A stretch of 64,000 bases of DNA from Arachnopeziza araneosa (GCA_003988855.1 QYAI01000109.1:1-64000), one strand, 5' to 3'; counted from the stretch's first letter, positions 45,980 to 57,601 are shown. Numbers and translations are program-made. Notes: generated by a model not told the origin, from the letters alone.

Positions 45980-47300
45980 GTAATGTTAGTCTTGTACTGG
46001 CCGGAGAGTGGCTTGAGAGAGTTCAATCTTGATAATGCAGAAAAATATTTCCATCATCGAATTTTTGCTATGTCATGCTTGAATTGTATTTTGGTGGTAA
46101 AAAATTAACTGTTCCATTCTTTGTTCCCATGCCTGGCCCGTCGAAATGAAACAAAAAGGATGGGCCTTGAAGATAACCCTGAAGCAGGTGCTGCAATTTT
46201 TACCTTGATTTCATCGGCGGCTACGAATCTGAGGCTGACTTATGAGATCCATCGTTGACAAAAATACTGTTATATAAGTTTTCATCGGTATTCATCAAGA
46301 TATTACTACCTAGGTAAAGAGCATCAAGTGAGCGGGTGAAAATTCATCTTCGCTAAGCGTCAGGAAATCGTAAAGTCGAAGCTCAAATTCCACAATATTT
46401 ACTTTACTAAACTCGATACAAACCTACTACAATAAAGTATAAGTAGGTAAAAGCTCCGGATTTTAAGTTTCAAGTGCTTGTCGAGAATGAGTATTGACAT
46501 TTTGTAGTTTTGATTTTTTCGTTCGGCAAAGACGAATTTTGCCCGCCATGAAGATCAAGCAGCGGGAACTTTCGATGCCATCTGATTTGATCGGCTGTGA
46601 CTAATCATTCCCACAGTCTTAAACCAGCACAGTTTCAAATGCAACCGTCGCTCGCCTAAAAGTACCCTTGGTATGATATCCCTCTTAAACTCAAACCACT
46701 AAGAGCACGGAATTCCTTTTCTCACAGCGTGGAAATTGTGAGCAGAAATAATTAATTGAAAAAGAGTTTCGCCGTCGCATGTATTGATGGTTATACAGCA
46801 TAGACTCTTCCCCCAGAAGTGATCGAAAGCACTAATTCAATCTATCTTCGGCCACGTGATCATAGTAGTGTATCATTGTCGTTTAATTCGTCTCGTAAGA
46901 AAAGTAAACAGAAGTATTTACCTCTGCCAAAATGTACAAATTAGCTTTTTAAAAGAATTTCTAATGTTTGAACATGTGATTAAATGCTCCGGATCTCGTT
47001 TTAAATCGGTCGTGTCTGAACGGGGTCTGATATGGCTTGGTACTACATGCCATTATACGCCACACTCGGAGCCGAGCCGTGAGACTCAATTAATCTACAA
47101 GGATCTGCAGAGATCCTTCACTGGGTCGATAAACTCACGTCAAGCTTGAATAGGATGGCTGACGACGGAAGAAGTATAAAGCTTCCTGAATTTCGCTTCA
47201 AGTTATCGATAACGAGCAATACACACCTTTAACCAACATCTTTACGTCATACCACTTCCATCAAGTCACCACTTCCGAAAAAGCTCAATTTACACCTATC
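45980..47300. other. intergenic with element copy 2 and promoter of a secreted-protein gene
   Basis: Contains the inverted-repeat element at 46329-46550, a CCACGTGATC E-box near 46852, and a TATAAAG box at 47175-47181 about 120 bp before the small secreted-protein ATG. The 97-codon frame at 46856-47149 shows no motif. Confidence 0.4.
46329..46550 (+). mobile_element. MITE-like inverted-repeat element, copy 2
   Basis: About 222 bp, homologous to the reverse complement of copy 1: it shares GTCAGGAAATCGTAAAGTCG followed by AAGCTCAAAT-CCACAAT, and the right end TTTTCGTTCGGCAAAGACGA. Its termini (TGAGCGGGTGAAAATTCATC and GAATTTTGCCCGCCATG) are degraded forms of the copy-1 repeats. It is flanked by AAG on both sides (46326-46328 and 46551-46553), which equals CTT in the other orientation, the same duplication as copy 1. 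It retains an interior segment (TTTTAAGTTTCAAGTGCTTG) that copy 1 lacks and copy 3 keeps. Confidence 0.8.
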
Positions 47301-47658
47301 ATGAAGTTCGGTACTTCCCTTTCTATTCTCATCATCAGTACACTTGCTCATTATTCCATCTTGGTGACGGCATCTGCTAGTCTCAACGAGATCTTAGCCC
47401 GAAAAATAGAAGCTGCTGAGGTTGAACTTCGCGACTCAGCAACTATTCAGGTAAACATCATTCCTCTTATGCCCGTCCTCTATGCAGTCACTAACTTTGC
47501 AGTGTGGAAAATGTGTTCTGGACAACCAATATTGTGATGATGGAAGTTCAATTCATCTTTGCTACGGCGAGGCAGGCTGTGGTGGTGCGACGGAATGTCC
47601 TGGCGGGTGCTACTGGGATTCCGGTAACCCGGATTATGGAGAGTTGGCCCAGTGTTAG
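47301..47658 (+). CDS. small secreted cysteine-rich protein (effector-like)
   Basis: Two exons (47301-47450 and 47503-47658), with a GTAAAC..CTAAC..TTTGCAG intron, give 101 residues. The N-terminus MKFGTSLSILIISTLAHYSI is a typical signal peptide with cleavage likely after the TASA region. The mature part has a helical stretch (EILARKIEAAEVEL) and then eight cysteines in 52 residues (CGKCVLDNQYC, CYGEAGC, ECPGGCYWD, ending AQC), enough for four disulphides. Such proteins act outside the cell as effectors, toxins or antimicrobials in fungi, and which applies here cannot be read. A TATA box lies about 120 bp upstream. It neighbours the large NLR gene, with about 1.2 kb between them. Intact. Confidence 0.78.
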
Positions 47659-48854
47659 GTGATGGCTTCGAAAAGAAATTTGGACGAGATTGATGTAAAT
47701 TTGTTTGGCGTTTGAGGTTGCGACCCATTGGATCCAAAGAGCTTACTGTGTCAAATAGAGAACACAATTACCTGCTCTCGTCAGAATGACCAACCATGGG
47801 TGGCTTAGACCACGGCTGTAAGAAGTGTGGCTGTCATTGGTGATTCTTCGCCCACTAAAGAAATATCTGTCAAGTCTTTATTTTTGGAATCACTTGACTG
47901 ATTTACGTACTAAGAGGCTTGATTTAGAAACCATGCAGCAGTGAAGCGTAGATTGAGTGGTGAGATGATTCAATAACATCCTGCTGACGAAGTCGATTGG
48001 TGTCTTTGCCAAGAAAGTAACCAATAAATCGACTGAAACAAGTTATTCTACCGCGGCTTGATGCCTTGAAATTGAATGTTATGGGCTTGCTAGATTCAGA
48101 GTATATTCTAAGCAGTCTTACTTTCGGCTTGCAGTGATATTGACAGCACCCGGAAGTGGTTTGGAGTAGACTTCACTCCTACATTCGAACGGTGCGCTGA
48201 AGTCTCATACTTTTCACAGCGCTCTCTCATTTTTGCGCTTTAGATACCTGTTTGCGGGTTCTAACCCTCCAGCAGGCTATTTTTACCCTTGCCTCGGCTC
48301 GGTTGAACTTGATTTGACACGTCACACGTCGCCTTGAAATCAGTATCTGAATGATAATACAGAATATTATACAAAATCTAACTATTACTCTGGAGAATAC
48401 CCCAAAAACGTGGACTCAAACATTTGGCCTTCTGTTTTGATGGCCTTTGAATTGGTCAGCACGTGACTTTCCAAACTGACTAAGCGATGAACCAGCTTGA
48501 ACATATTTTCCCTCGAATAAAATCTAAATAAACTAGGATAGAAAGGTAACTTTTATAGCAAGGCGAAGCTGAAGAATCTAGCCTCATGAAATTGTAATGC
48601 GAAGGTGGCAAGGATTTTTGTTTTCCATAAGTTAACTTACTGGTTCACGATTGATGTGTCATCGGCAGGCATCGTTCTGCTGTGCCGCGGATGCTGCCTG
48701 ATCGAGCGAGGCAACCAACTGACCGCATGATATGAAGGCTTTCATCTTCAATCGATGAGAATTCAATCCTCTCACATCTTTCTTCAGTCAACCATATTCT
48801 CACTTTCACTCTGAATCACCCCGTAGATCTACGCAGCTGCATTCCATCGCAAAC
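47659..48854. other. intergenic upstream of the NLR gene
   Basis: No gene recognised. A GCACGTGACT E-box lies near 48460. The last 100 bp before the ATG are C/T-rich leader sequence. Confidence 0.35.
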
Positions 48855-51800
48855 ATGGCAGTCGAAGATCGGGATTTCGTGATGCTCGGCGCGAGTGACA
48901 TCCAAGGCTTCAACGAAGAAGGCATCCTACCTCTATCAGCTGAGGAGGTTTCCAGAATTCAGATATGGCTCGCACCAACAGACTACAAGTCAATGGGGAG
49001 TGAATATAACAAACATTGCGCATCGCATCTTGCCAGTACAGGGACCTGGATATTTCAAAACGAACAATATCAACAATGGAAAAACTCAATCAGAGGAGCG
49101 CTCTGGGTGAAGGCTATTGCTGGCGCTGGAAAATCAGTCATTGCTGCATCTGTTATCTCCAAGCTCGCAACCGAAGAGCGGGTCCCCGTGTTGTATTTCT
49201 TCTTTCGTCATATCATTTCAGCCAACCAGAAACCCCAGTCTCTGGTTCGTGACTACATGTCCCAGCTATTGGAGTACAGCCCAGAGTTGCAGCACAAATT
49301 GAACAAGCTTGTTGATGATCGACGATCACTTGATAGTATGTCCTTCGAAGAGTTGTGGAACAATCTTGTTTCCGCACTAGTTCAGTTCCCTCGTATCTAC
49401 TGTGTCGCAGATGCTCTAGATGAGATGGATGCTGGAAATGAGTTCTTTTTGCACAATCTTGTGGCATTAGGGGAGAAGAGTCCTACAACACTCAAATTGA
49501 TGATGACCAGTCGCCCAGTGCCTCGAGTCGAACAGGTTCTTCGACATCCATGTGTCCTTCAAATTAGCTTGGAAGCTCAATTTGTCCATCCAGATATTTC
49601 GGTTTATGTTCACCACCGTCTCAGCAACTACGGTATCTCGGAGAAGACTCGTTCGCAAATCCACGAGAAAATGTGTACCAGAGCTGATGGTCACTTCCTT
49701 TATGCACGTCTCATGATGGACGACCTTTTAGAGCCCTCAAAGGACCTACTTTCTCGTGAGAAAGAGTTGTTGTTGGCTCTGAATACGCTGCCCACTCCCA
49801 TGGCTGATATGTATACGCAAATGCTCCTCGACCATTCCAAACGTTCAGCTGTGCCTCAAGAGTTGCAACTTACACTCTTACAATGGGTTACCGGCTCCGA
49901 GCGACCGCTTCGCCTACTAGAATTGTCTTCCATGGTTGATTTCAAACGATCTGTTTCGGGAATGTCCAAGGAAACTAAATCTGTTGTCCGTGAGGGGTGT
50001 GGTCCTCTACTCGAGATTCTGGAAGATGAGACAGTGTGTCCTATCCATCATTCTTTCACGGAGTATCTTTACGATATAGATCGCCACGATGATAATTCAG
50101 GAGCCGCGAGCTTTCCAGTATTGGAATATAAAGAAGCTCAGCGTGCGATTGCTATCACTTGTATCAGATATCTCGCTTCTGGTTGGCACCGCGACTGGCA
50201 TGCTACTAAGCATAGCCAATTGTCAGATAACAAAGGCAAATCAAGAGCCATGAAGATGAAATATCCTTTCCTAGACTATGCAGCAAACAATTGGCATCAG
50301 CATCTCCTCAAATCTGGCGCAGAAGATGCGGCAATGATGGAAGAGCTAGACGCTTTCCTCCTTAAAGATCCCGAAGTCTTACCTGCTTGGCTCGAGTTGT
50401 CAAGTAAAAGAGACATATACGACAATTCTCAAACAACCCAAGTTTTCTGGAGTTGGGGACCTCTACACGCTGCTGCTGCCAATGGGCTCAAGTTTTATGT
50501 CGAGCATTTAATCAAAAACGGACATGACATCGAGTGCTCAGATTTGAAGACACACACACCTCTGGCTGTCGCCGCACGTAATGGCCATGATGAAGTAGTG
50601 GCAGTACTTCTGGAAAATGGAGCACAAAGCGACGAGGCCGATAATGACGGGTTGAAGCCGATTCATCATGCAGCGTCAAGAAATCATCACGACGTTGTAA
50701 GGATATTACTAGCAGGCGGTGTCAATCCACTCACACCAAAAACAAAGGAGTACCCGGGGAATTGGTGTGGTAATGCCGGATTTACTGTCGGTGATACTAG
50801 TGTAAAGTACGCTTGCCAGAGAGGTCATGTTGAAACTGCGAAAGTATTTATACCATATCTGGAAGATCGCAATCTACAAGAGGCGCTTTCCTGGGCAATC
50901 AAAGCTGGACAGACCACAGTAGCAATGGCGTTACTAGAGGTTCCGAAGATCAATGTCAACTTTGTCATTGACAATCAGACGCCGATATACTTGGCATCGA
51001 GTGCGCGAGATGTGAAGTTGATACGTAAACTTCTGGACATGGGAGCTAATGTTCATGTACTCTCAAGCGAATCTCATGACGGCAATTTCTTCGTAGGGGC
51101 ATTCGAGGAAGGTATCAGCCCTTTACAAGCCTTTGCCAAGTCTGTAGGACTTGTTTTTTCGAACCGAAATGTGGATAAGACATCAATAAACAATGGTTTC
51201 GTAATGTTACTTGATGCTGGCCTGGATATTAATGCTGTCGACGGTTGTGGGTCGGCAATATTACATAATATACTATATTTGGGCAATATGAATATAATGC
51301 ACGGAGAAAGACATGGTATTGAACATACGCTATCGCTACTTTTCAAGCGAGGTCTATCAGCGAATTCACTACAACCAGACGGGTCAAACGCATTCCATCT
51401 TGCATCAGGCGTCTCTGTAACTGTTATTAAGATGCTCCTTTCTCGCGGAGTCAACATCAATCACATCCGCAAAAGAGATGGGAGAACTCCGCTCATGGCT
51501 GCTCTAGAAAGGGGAGACCTTGAGACTGCTCAAAGTCTCTTAGATTGTGGTGCAGATGCAAACATTTCCGATAACGAGAGCAACACCCCGCTTCATTCCC
51601 TGGGAAAGATATCCAAATACAAATTAAATTTTGATATGATCAAGGCTCTCATTGTTTCAGGCGCGAATGTCAACGCAAGGAATCGAGAAGGGGACACACC
51701 AATGCACCTTAACGTCCATGATTTCAACCCTGAATTGCTTGGTATTTTTCTTGAACATGGGTTCGATTTAGAGGCGAAAAATAGAAAGGGCGAAACAATT

Positions 51801-54800
51801 TTGCTTCTTTCGCTCCATCAATGGAGATCTAGCGAACCTCAAAGGGCGCTGACCGATGCCGGGGCTAATCCATTTACACGTGATTCTGAGGGTTCGACAC
51901 TTCTCCATATTATTCTGGGCACTATTCAAGACATTGGTACAAAGACAACAGACCTGCTTCGCTATTTCGTAAAAAAGGGCGTGAGTCCACTCTCCATAGA
52001 TAATTCTGGTAATACACTGTGGCACGTTGCTGCTAGGCTAGGAGCAGATCACCATCAAAAGGAGCAACTCGCAGTCATGAATCTTCTCGTGGAGTTTGGT
52101 GTACCGCCGCTTGCAAGGAACCACACAGGGCAAACACCATTACATGTTGCGTTCTCTGCGAACCGGACTCATTATCCGTATGGTCCAATTGAATTCTTAC
52201 TTGAACACACTGTTGTAGATATCAATGACGCCGACCACGACAAAATACGAGCAATTCACCTCGCGTCGGCCAGCGATCCTGATCTCACTTGTTTTTTACT
52301 AGAGCTCGGTGCAGACCCAACTTTAGGGACAGTCGAGGGTCAAACTCCGTTGATGATAGCATGCCGCACCAGGAAATGTGACATAGTATGCATCTTGTTG
52401 AATCATTACAAGAGTCACAATCAACAATCTCTAATTGACCAACAGGACAACAAGGGACGCAGTGCGCTGCATTATTCTTGCATTTCAGGAAGACCAGAAA
52501 TAGTCGCATTGCTTCTTAGTATCGGAGCAAATGCCAACCTTAAGGATAAAAGTGGAGTAACTCCCCTTGCTGCTTGCGCTGAGTATTTGAATGAGCAAGC
52601 TTCTTGGGCTAGAGCTGGAGCTCTTCTCCAAACTCAACAAAACCGTCATCCCATCAAGACCAACGTTTCTTATGTGCTTTCAACAGACCAGTCCAGACCG
52701 TGGAGAGATTCATGTCAAGACCCAGTCCGCATACGCGAAACAATCCGCTTACTTGTATCCAGTGGAGCGGACACTTCCTTCTTAACTACAATACCACAGT
52801 ATAGCCCTTTCGCTTTTCATAACGATCCTCTTAACCAAGCGATAAATAAAGGCTGTGATGCAATGGTCAGTGAGCTTTTAATCATCCAAGAAAAGCTCCT
52901 TCGAGACAAATTGTCGCATCTTGAGCGAATGACGCCTGGAATTGAGGAATCTGGAAACAAAGCGGAGGAAGATATTGATGCGATCAAGAGACATTGGGCT
53001 CATAAGCTGAACGAGCGCACTAATCGTATTCGGTTCCTCAAGATGCATCACATGCCACAAATCGTAGCCGATAATGTAAAGCCGGGGGATAACAACTTGG
53101 AGCTCATTAAACGACTTTTGGAAGAGGACGACGAGCCATCTGTCAAGGAGGCGAGTAGGCTCGGAGCTAAATTTTTAGAGCTTGATTATGCTGGAGGCAA
53201 TCCTCTGTATCAAATGGCATCGTGGGGTTTTGTCGACTTGATGCGCATTGTTGGTCAAGACGCTGTGAAGATGAATACTGCCTGGGCAAGAGAAAAGGCA
53301 CCCCTCAATGTTAATTGGCGCGATGGACAACTAAAGAATATCCTTCGCACCGCGCTCTCAAGAAAAATCCCGAATCTAGAAATGGTCAAGCTCCTTGTTT
53401 CCGAGTTCAAGCTCAACCTAAATGAACTCCTTTCAGACGACATATATTTCGTTCATATTCTCGCCAATCCTCTCTACTGGTGGCAGACGGAAGCGCTCCA
53501 TTTCTTGTTAGAGAGTGGTGCGAATATTGAGGTTCTTGATTCGAATCAAAACACTCCATTAATCACTGCTATTCAGCCTTCATATGCCAATATTTATAGG
53601 CCAGCGAGCATCAGGGCAGTAGAGATTCTGTTGCTCCATGGTGCAAATGCGAACGCTGTTGACAAGAATGGCTTAACTTGTTTGAATATTGCAGCGGGCC
53701 AACCGCAATATATAAGTTTACTTCTCAAATATGGTGCAAATCCTTCTGTCGGATTTCGTCCTTTCATCTTTGATGCAATTAAGGAGCAGAACCTCGATGC
53801 AATTCAGAGAATTGTGGAGTTTGGTATAAATGTACATGTTCTCACTCAACCGAACCTGGGATCGGAGAAAGTCGAAAGACCTCAAAATCTCCCATCGCAG
53901 AAAACCACAGGTGTTGAGCATCTCCGTGGAAAGGATGATTTCCCGATTTGGTCCGAAATATGGAATGTAGACGACCTAATCAAGTGCGGATATCCCATTC
54001 ATGTAGCAGCGAGCCGATTTTTCACCGACCAGCCAGAGAAAAGAGAGAGGGCAATCAAAATCGTCAATTTGCTTCTGGAAGCAAGTAAAGATTCTTCCTT
54101 TCTATATGAGGATGGAGCAAGTATGATGCATCTCCTCGCCGAGGAAGGTACCATACTCGAGCCGTTTTTTCATCACCCATCCTTCGACACGGAGTCCCGA
54201 GATCATCGAGGCCGTACGCTTCTTCTCGCTGCATGTAGCACTCCATTGGATGGATTCCTTCGCTACGATAATGCTTTAATTCCCCGTCTTCTGAGACATG
54301 GAGCTTCAATTTCTGCGACTGATAGCATGGGGTGCAATGCGCTCCATTCCATGATTTCAACTTCTCCTGTAAGAGTGGATACTAGCTATTCTGCCTTCTT
54401 TTCTGCATCAAAACCTTTTATGCCTACGCTAGCAGCACAGCCTAATCTCGAAGGTCGAACTCCATTCCACTATGCAATGTCCGGATTGCATTTTGAGCTA
54501 ATTGATGTTCTCGTTTCTCATGGTGCAGATCCTTTGACTCGTGATCCTCATGACGGGACAACAGCATTACATCGTCTTGCTACTGGCCTAACCGGGCGCA
54601 CCGATATTCTGCTCCATGATCCAAGCCTAGTCATGACTGCTGAAGATATCTCCAACCTCTTCTTGAAGTCGGATTCGGATCTGCTTGCCCATGATGACTT
54701 ACCCCAGATTGTACAAACAAAATTATTTACGTCTGAGAGTCTTGCCCGTGCTCAATTACGCTCGCCCCGCCGCCATATTGCATCACTTCTAGCCCAAGGT

Positions 54801-55178
54801 CTATCCATTGAGTCATGTGATGACGCAGGGGAGACACCCTTATTCAAACTGATGACAGTTCGACTGCACAATCGTTGCCCTCAAGTAGATAAACTCTTTC
54901 CTGCCCTCAAAGTGTTTGAAGATTCTGGAGCAAACTTCAAAGCGAGGAACAAGACTGGAGAAAGTGTTTTACATAAATTGGCAACTCAGACCCCCTTAGT
55001 TGACCCTTATGGGTATAGACAAGAGCTAAATTCAGATGAGGATCTCAAGAAAACTTTCAGGTGGTTGGTGGAGAAGGGAGTAGATGTAAGCTGGGAGGAT
55101 GAGGCGAACCGGACTTGCTTGGATGTAGCAGCTGCAACTGGTGCGCAGTGGATGTTGGATATGTATAAGAGAAAGTAG
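48855..55178 (+). CDS. giant NACHT-ankyrin (NLR-type) STAND protein
   Basis: A single uninterrupted frame of 2,107 codons without introns. Residues 1-35 (MAVEDRDFVMLGASD...GILPLS) form a short N-terminal leader, and 36-85 the conserved pre-NACHT linker (QIWLAPTDYKSMGSEYNKH). The NTPase follows: Walker A AIAGAGKSV at 87-95, Walker B IYCVADALDEMD at 181-192, sensor-like LKLMMTSRP at 213-221, and the winged-helix part to about 450 (QELQLTLLQWVTGSERPLRL, CPIHHSFTEYLYD). From about residue 530 to the end there are two dozen or so ankyrin repeats of mixed quality (GPLHAAAANGLKFYVEHLI, TPLAVAARNGHDEVVAVLLE, SALHYSCISGRPEIVALLLS, TPFHYAMSGLHFELIDVLVS). Fungal NLRs of this build sense non-self and can trigger cell death; the N-terminal effector here is too short to name. 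No internal stop or RIP-like damage, in contrast with nearby relics. Frame length alone proves selection or recent origin. Confidence 0.95.
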   Translation: MAVEDRDFVMLGASDIQGFNEEGILPLSAEEVSRIQIWLAPTDYKSMGSEYNKHCASHLASTGTWIFQNEQYQQWKNSIRGALWVKAIAGAGKSVIAASVISKLATEERVPVLYFFFRHIISANQKPQSLVRDYMSQLLEYSPELQHKLNKLVDDRRSLDSMSFEELWNNLVSALVQFPRIYCVADALDEMDAGNEFFLHNLVALGEKSPTTLKLMMTSRPVPRVEQVLRHPCVLQISLEAQFVHPDISVYVHHRLSNYGISEKTRSQIHEKMCTRADGHFLYARLMMDDLLEPSKDLLSREKELLLALNTLPTPMADMYTQMLLDHSKRSAVPQELQLTLLQWVTGSERPLRLLELSSMVDFKRSVSGMSKETKSVVREGCGPLLEILEDETVCPIHHSFTEYLYDIDRHDDNSGAASFPVLEYKEAQRAIAITCIRYLASGWHRDWHATKHSQLSDNKGKSRAMKMKYPFLDYAANNWHQHLLKSGAEDAAMMEELDAFLLKDPEVLPAWLELSSKRDIYDNSQTTQVFWSWGPLHAAAANGLKFYVEHLIKNGHDIECSDLKTHTPLAVAARNGHDEVVAVLLENGAQSDEADNDGLKPIHHAASRNHHDVVRILLAGGVNPLTPKTKEYPGNWCGNAGFTVGDTSVKYACQRGHVETAKVFIPYLEDRNLQEALSWAIKAGQTTVAMALLEVPKINVNFVIDNQTPIYLASSARDVKLIRKLLDMGANVHVLSSESHDGNFFVGAFEEGISPLQAFAKSVGLVFSNRNVDKTSINNGFVMLLDAGLDINAVDGCGSAILHNILYLGNMNIMHGERHGIEHTLSLLFKRGLSANSLQPDGSNAFHLASGVSVTVIKMLLSRGVNINHIRKRDGRTPLMAALERGDLETAQSLLDCGADANISDNESNTPLHSLGKISKYKLNFDMIKALIVSGANVNARNREGDTPMHLNVHDFNPELLGIFLEHGFDLEAKNRKGETILLLSLHQWRSSEPQRALTDAGANPFTRDSEGSTLLHIILGTIQDIGTKTTDLLRYFVKKGVSPLSIDNSGNTLWHVAARLGADHHQKEQLAVMNLLVEFGVPPLARNHTGQTPLHVAFSANRTHYPYGPIEFLLEHTVVDINDADHDKIRAIHLASASDPDLTCFLLELGADPTLGTVEGQTPLMIACRTRKCDIVCILLNHYKSHNQQSLIDQQDNKGRSALHYSCISGRPEIVALLLSIGANANLKDKSGVTPLAACAEYLNEQASWARAGALLQTQQNRHPIKTNVSYVLSTDQSRPWRDSCQDPVRIRETIRLLVSSGADTSFLTTIPQYSPFAFHNDPLNQAINKGCDAMVSELLIIQEKLLRDKLSHLERMTPGIEESGNKAEEDIDAIKRHWAHKLNERTNRIRFLKMHHMPQIVADNVKPGDNNLELIKRLLEEDDEPSVKEASRLGAKFLELDYAGGNPLYQMASWGFVDLMRIVGQDAVKMNTAWAREKAPLNVNWRDGQLKNILRTALSRKIPNLEMVKLLVSEFKLNLNELLSDDIYFVHILANPLYWWQTEALHFLLESGANIEVLDSNQNTPLITAIQPSYANIYRPASIRAVEILLLHGANANAVDKNGLTCLNIAAGQPQYISLLLKYGANPSVGFRPFIFDAIKEQNLDAIQRIVEFGINVHVLTQPNLGSEKVERPQNLPSQKTTGVEHLRGKDDFPIWSEIWNVDDLIKCGYPIHVAASRFFTDQPEKRERAIKIVNLLLEASKDSSFLYEDGASMMHLLAEEGTILEPFFHHPSFDTESRDHRGRTLLLAACSTPLDGFLRYDNALIPRLLRHGASISATDSMGCNALHSMISTSPVRVDTSYSAFFSASKPFMPTLAAQPNLEGRTPFHYAMSGLHFELIDVLVSHGADPLTRDPHDGTTALHRLATGLTGRTDILLHDPSLVMTAEDISNLFLKSDSDLLAHDDLPQIVQTKLFTSESLARAQLRSPRRHIASLLAQGLSIESCDDAGETPLFKLMTVRLHNRCPQVDKLFPALKVFEDSGANFKARNKTGESVLHKLATQTPLVDPYGYRQELNSDEDLKKTFRWLVEKGVDVSWEDEANRTCLDVAAATGAQWMLDMYKRK

Positions 55179-55477
55179 GGTGATAACAGGGAAGTAAAAT
55201 TTACACGATATGGTCGTGATTTCAATCAAACTCAAGCTAGAGAAATTGAAAACTAATTTTGTACTTCTAGTCTTTAAGTGAAAGTCGCCAGCAATAAGTG
55301 AAGACATGTAGTAGTTCCTGCAGCTATAAATACAAATTTCAAAACAAATTTCTTGTAGACACAAATCAACTTGAACACTATCCCTCTGCCTCAAAACTTT
55401 TGTGTTCTCTCCCTTTTTTAAAATAGCTGAGCCCACCAATGCTCATACCATCCACCATCCTTCCCTCGAGAATGCAC

Positions 55478-55948
55478 TTAACATTTTGAGAGTCCATCGC
55501 CATAAAGCTGACAATATGCATATTCTCCATACACATCATCAGAAAGGGTTGGGGCATAGCATGAACCCGTCTGTCCACCTTGGACTGGATAACAATAACC
55601 AACGGGAACACCACTTCCACCAGCAATATACACATCATAATTGGCGCAGCCATCGCACTGCTGGTACATATCCAACTGCCCAACCCCACAAAAGTTGCCA
55701 TTTCCGCCCTCGACGTGGAAGCTGCCATCTGAATCGTACCAGATATAAGCAGGGGGGTTCTGGAGTGTATGGCAATTCCAGGAGCGCTACGGAACGACCG
55801 ATGTCCCGCTGAAACAGCTGTTGGTGAAACCGAAAGCTCCTTCCCCGTCGGCATCACCATCGTCGGTTGCGCAGACCGTGTCGCTGGCGAGATAGAATCA
55901 TTCTTGTGCATGGACGGCAAGAGCAAGTTGAGAAAGAGAGAATTGCAT
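55478..55948 (-). pseudogene. small secreted cysteine-rich protein, two nonsense mutations
   Basis: One frame of 157 codons starts MQFSLSQLALAVHAQ, a short signal peptide, and carries a Cys-rich body (SDTVCATDDGDADG, TNSCFSG, NGNFCGVGQLDMYQQCDGCA, GYCYPVQGGQTGSCYAP, YAYCQLYGDGLSKC). In-frame stops occur at 55898-55900 (TGA right after the signal region) and 55787-55789 (TAG). Both are explained by single C-to-T changes of CGA and CAG. Everything else is open, so the loss is recent or the stops are bypassed. The spacing of Cys differs from the secreted protein at 47301, so they are not obvious duplicates. It lies tail to tail with the NLR gene. Confidence 0.6.
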
Positions 55949-57601
55949 CTTGGAGAGCTAACTTGATAACTTTCGGGTGTTTTTTTGGAGCGTTATTCGA
56001 AATTCGAGATTAGAATTAAATTTTCGAGTTGGTAACAAGAGTTTTAGCTTTGTGTTGAGAGTGGTGTTTGAGTGAAGGACAGGTCTCTTTATACATACTT
56101 CTGATGATCAACCATCGCGAAATAATAATATCCATTGTAGAAGTTTCCATAAGGCTGAGTCGCAGATTGATCGGTAAGACTAGCAGCTGGGATGCTTCAG
56201 CTAGTATCAATTTCACCAGTGGATGCAGAGGATGGGTAAGATAATCTGAACTTTATGTTCGAAAACAACCTACCAAGAGAACATTAAATAAAGAAAATTA
56301 TACGAATTTCGATTTTGATTAGCGTCAACTCATTCAGATCTAGTTCTTCAGAACCCCTTTGAGCGAATCGCTGGTGTACAGTAATTGAGATGGTGCGTTT
56401 TTAGTAGAGCCCCAGAGTCCCTGCAGCATGCATCGGTGGCATGGCGTTGGGTCACTCGTAAGTCAGCTTAGGTAAGTTGAGGCAACGAAGCGTATGACAT
56501 GACATAGCACTAGACTTTGGAGTCTGGCCAGAGCTGTGGCCGTGCAACAGCATGCTTATGAAAAGACTGAATAAGCAAAGCGCATTTTGAAATTTGTTGG
56601 CCACAATTTATCCCCACGGGCCTGAAATGGATGAAGATACGCTCCATTGAATATCATTGGCTCATTGTCGGAGAGTCCGATTTTCCATAAGACATCCAAC
56701 TCTTAAGTTTTGTCCTCGCAAAACTTGGCGTTCTGACGGCTGCTTCCCTTGCTCGATGAGTTGCTGAATAGAAAAAGCGGTGTGGCTGTCGGGGTGTGTA
56801 TTCCCAGCAAGTCGCAACTGACAGTGATTAGTATAGGAACAATGACTGTCGGCCGAATATATATTGGAGATCTCAAACTAAGTAGGCCAAGGGGTAGAAC
56901 ACGAAGATTTGATGCCAGTGATAGGCAGAGAAGTCTCACTATTGTAAAGGATTTACACCCGGGTTGTGAAGTATGTGATCCGCATAAATTAATATGACCT
57001 TGACGGGAAGCAATTTTGGCCATAGTGGATCTCTTAATCAAAAATGGGTCGGGAATTACGACAACGTCTCTTACAATCTCTCTCCTTGTAAATTGCTGAA
57101 ACGACCTGCCTGAAAGGCTTATTTCCTCCAGAGAAGTTCTCGAGTCAAATTCTAGTACGGAAGAATATTTCATGGAACATGGACATGAAATGTGAAGGAG
57201 AATGCATGAGTTATCATTTAGAATGGGAAATTCTAGTTCTGGTGATGTGAATCGGTACTCGCCTCATTTCTAGACGATGGGTAACTTCCTGACTCAGAAT
57301 TTCGCCTGCGTCTGACAGAAACCCATTTTTCAATGGGGCACTACAAAGCATCTAGTCATTACTGTGGCAATAAGGCCACAACTGAATTCATTAAGTCTAA
57401 CTTTGAGGATGTACAAAAATTGGAAGCCAGCCTTCGTAAAACATTTCACTTGTGAACCAAACTCGATATCCGGATACACCACCGACCACAATTTTGAAGT
57501 CAGCATCACAGCATTGATAGCAATTCTCTCTCGGTCATTTCTATCAACAGCGCTATCTCGATTATTATTATCCTTAATCTAGGCTTCGAAATTTATAATT
57601 C
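55949..57601. other. intergenic, nothing recognised
   Basis: The frames at 56703-57173 (-), 56749-56997 (+) and 57364-57582 (+) have no motif and probably arise by chance. The region includes the promoter of the secreted-protein pseudogene on its left side. Confidence 0.4.

Noticed and set aside
49213..54360. Minus-strand ORFs inside the NLR gene
   Set aside because: Shadows of the 2,107-codon frame; no motif or leader.
47301..55948. The two secreted-protein genes flanking the NLR as a duplicated pair
   Set aside because: Cysteine spacing and length differ, so common origin is not supported by eye.
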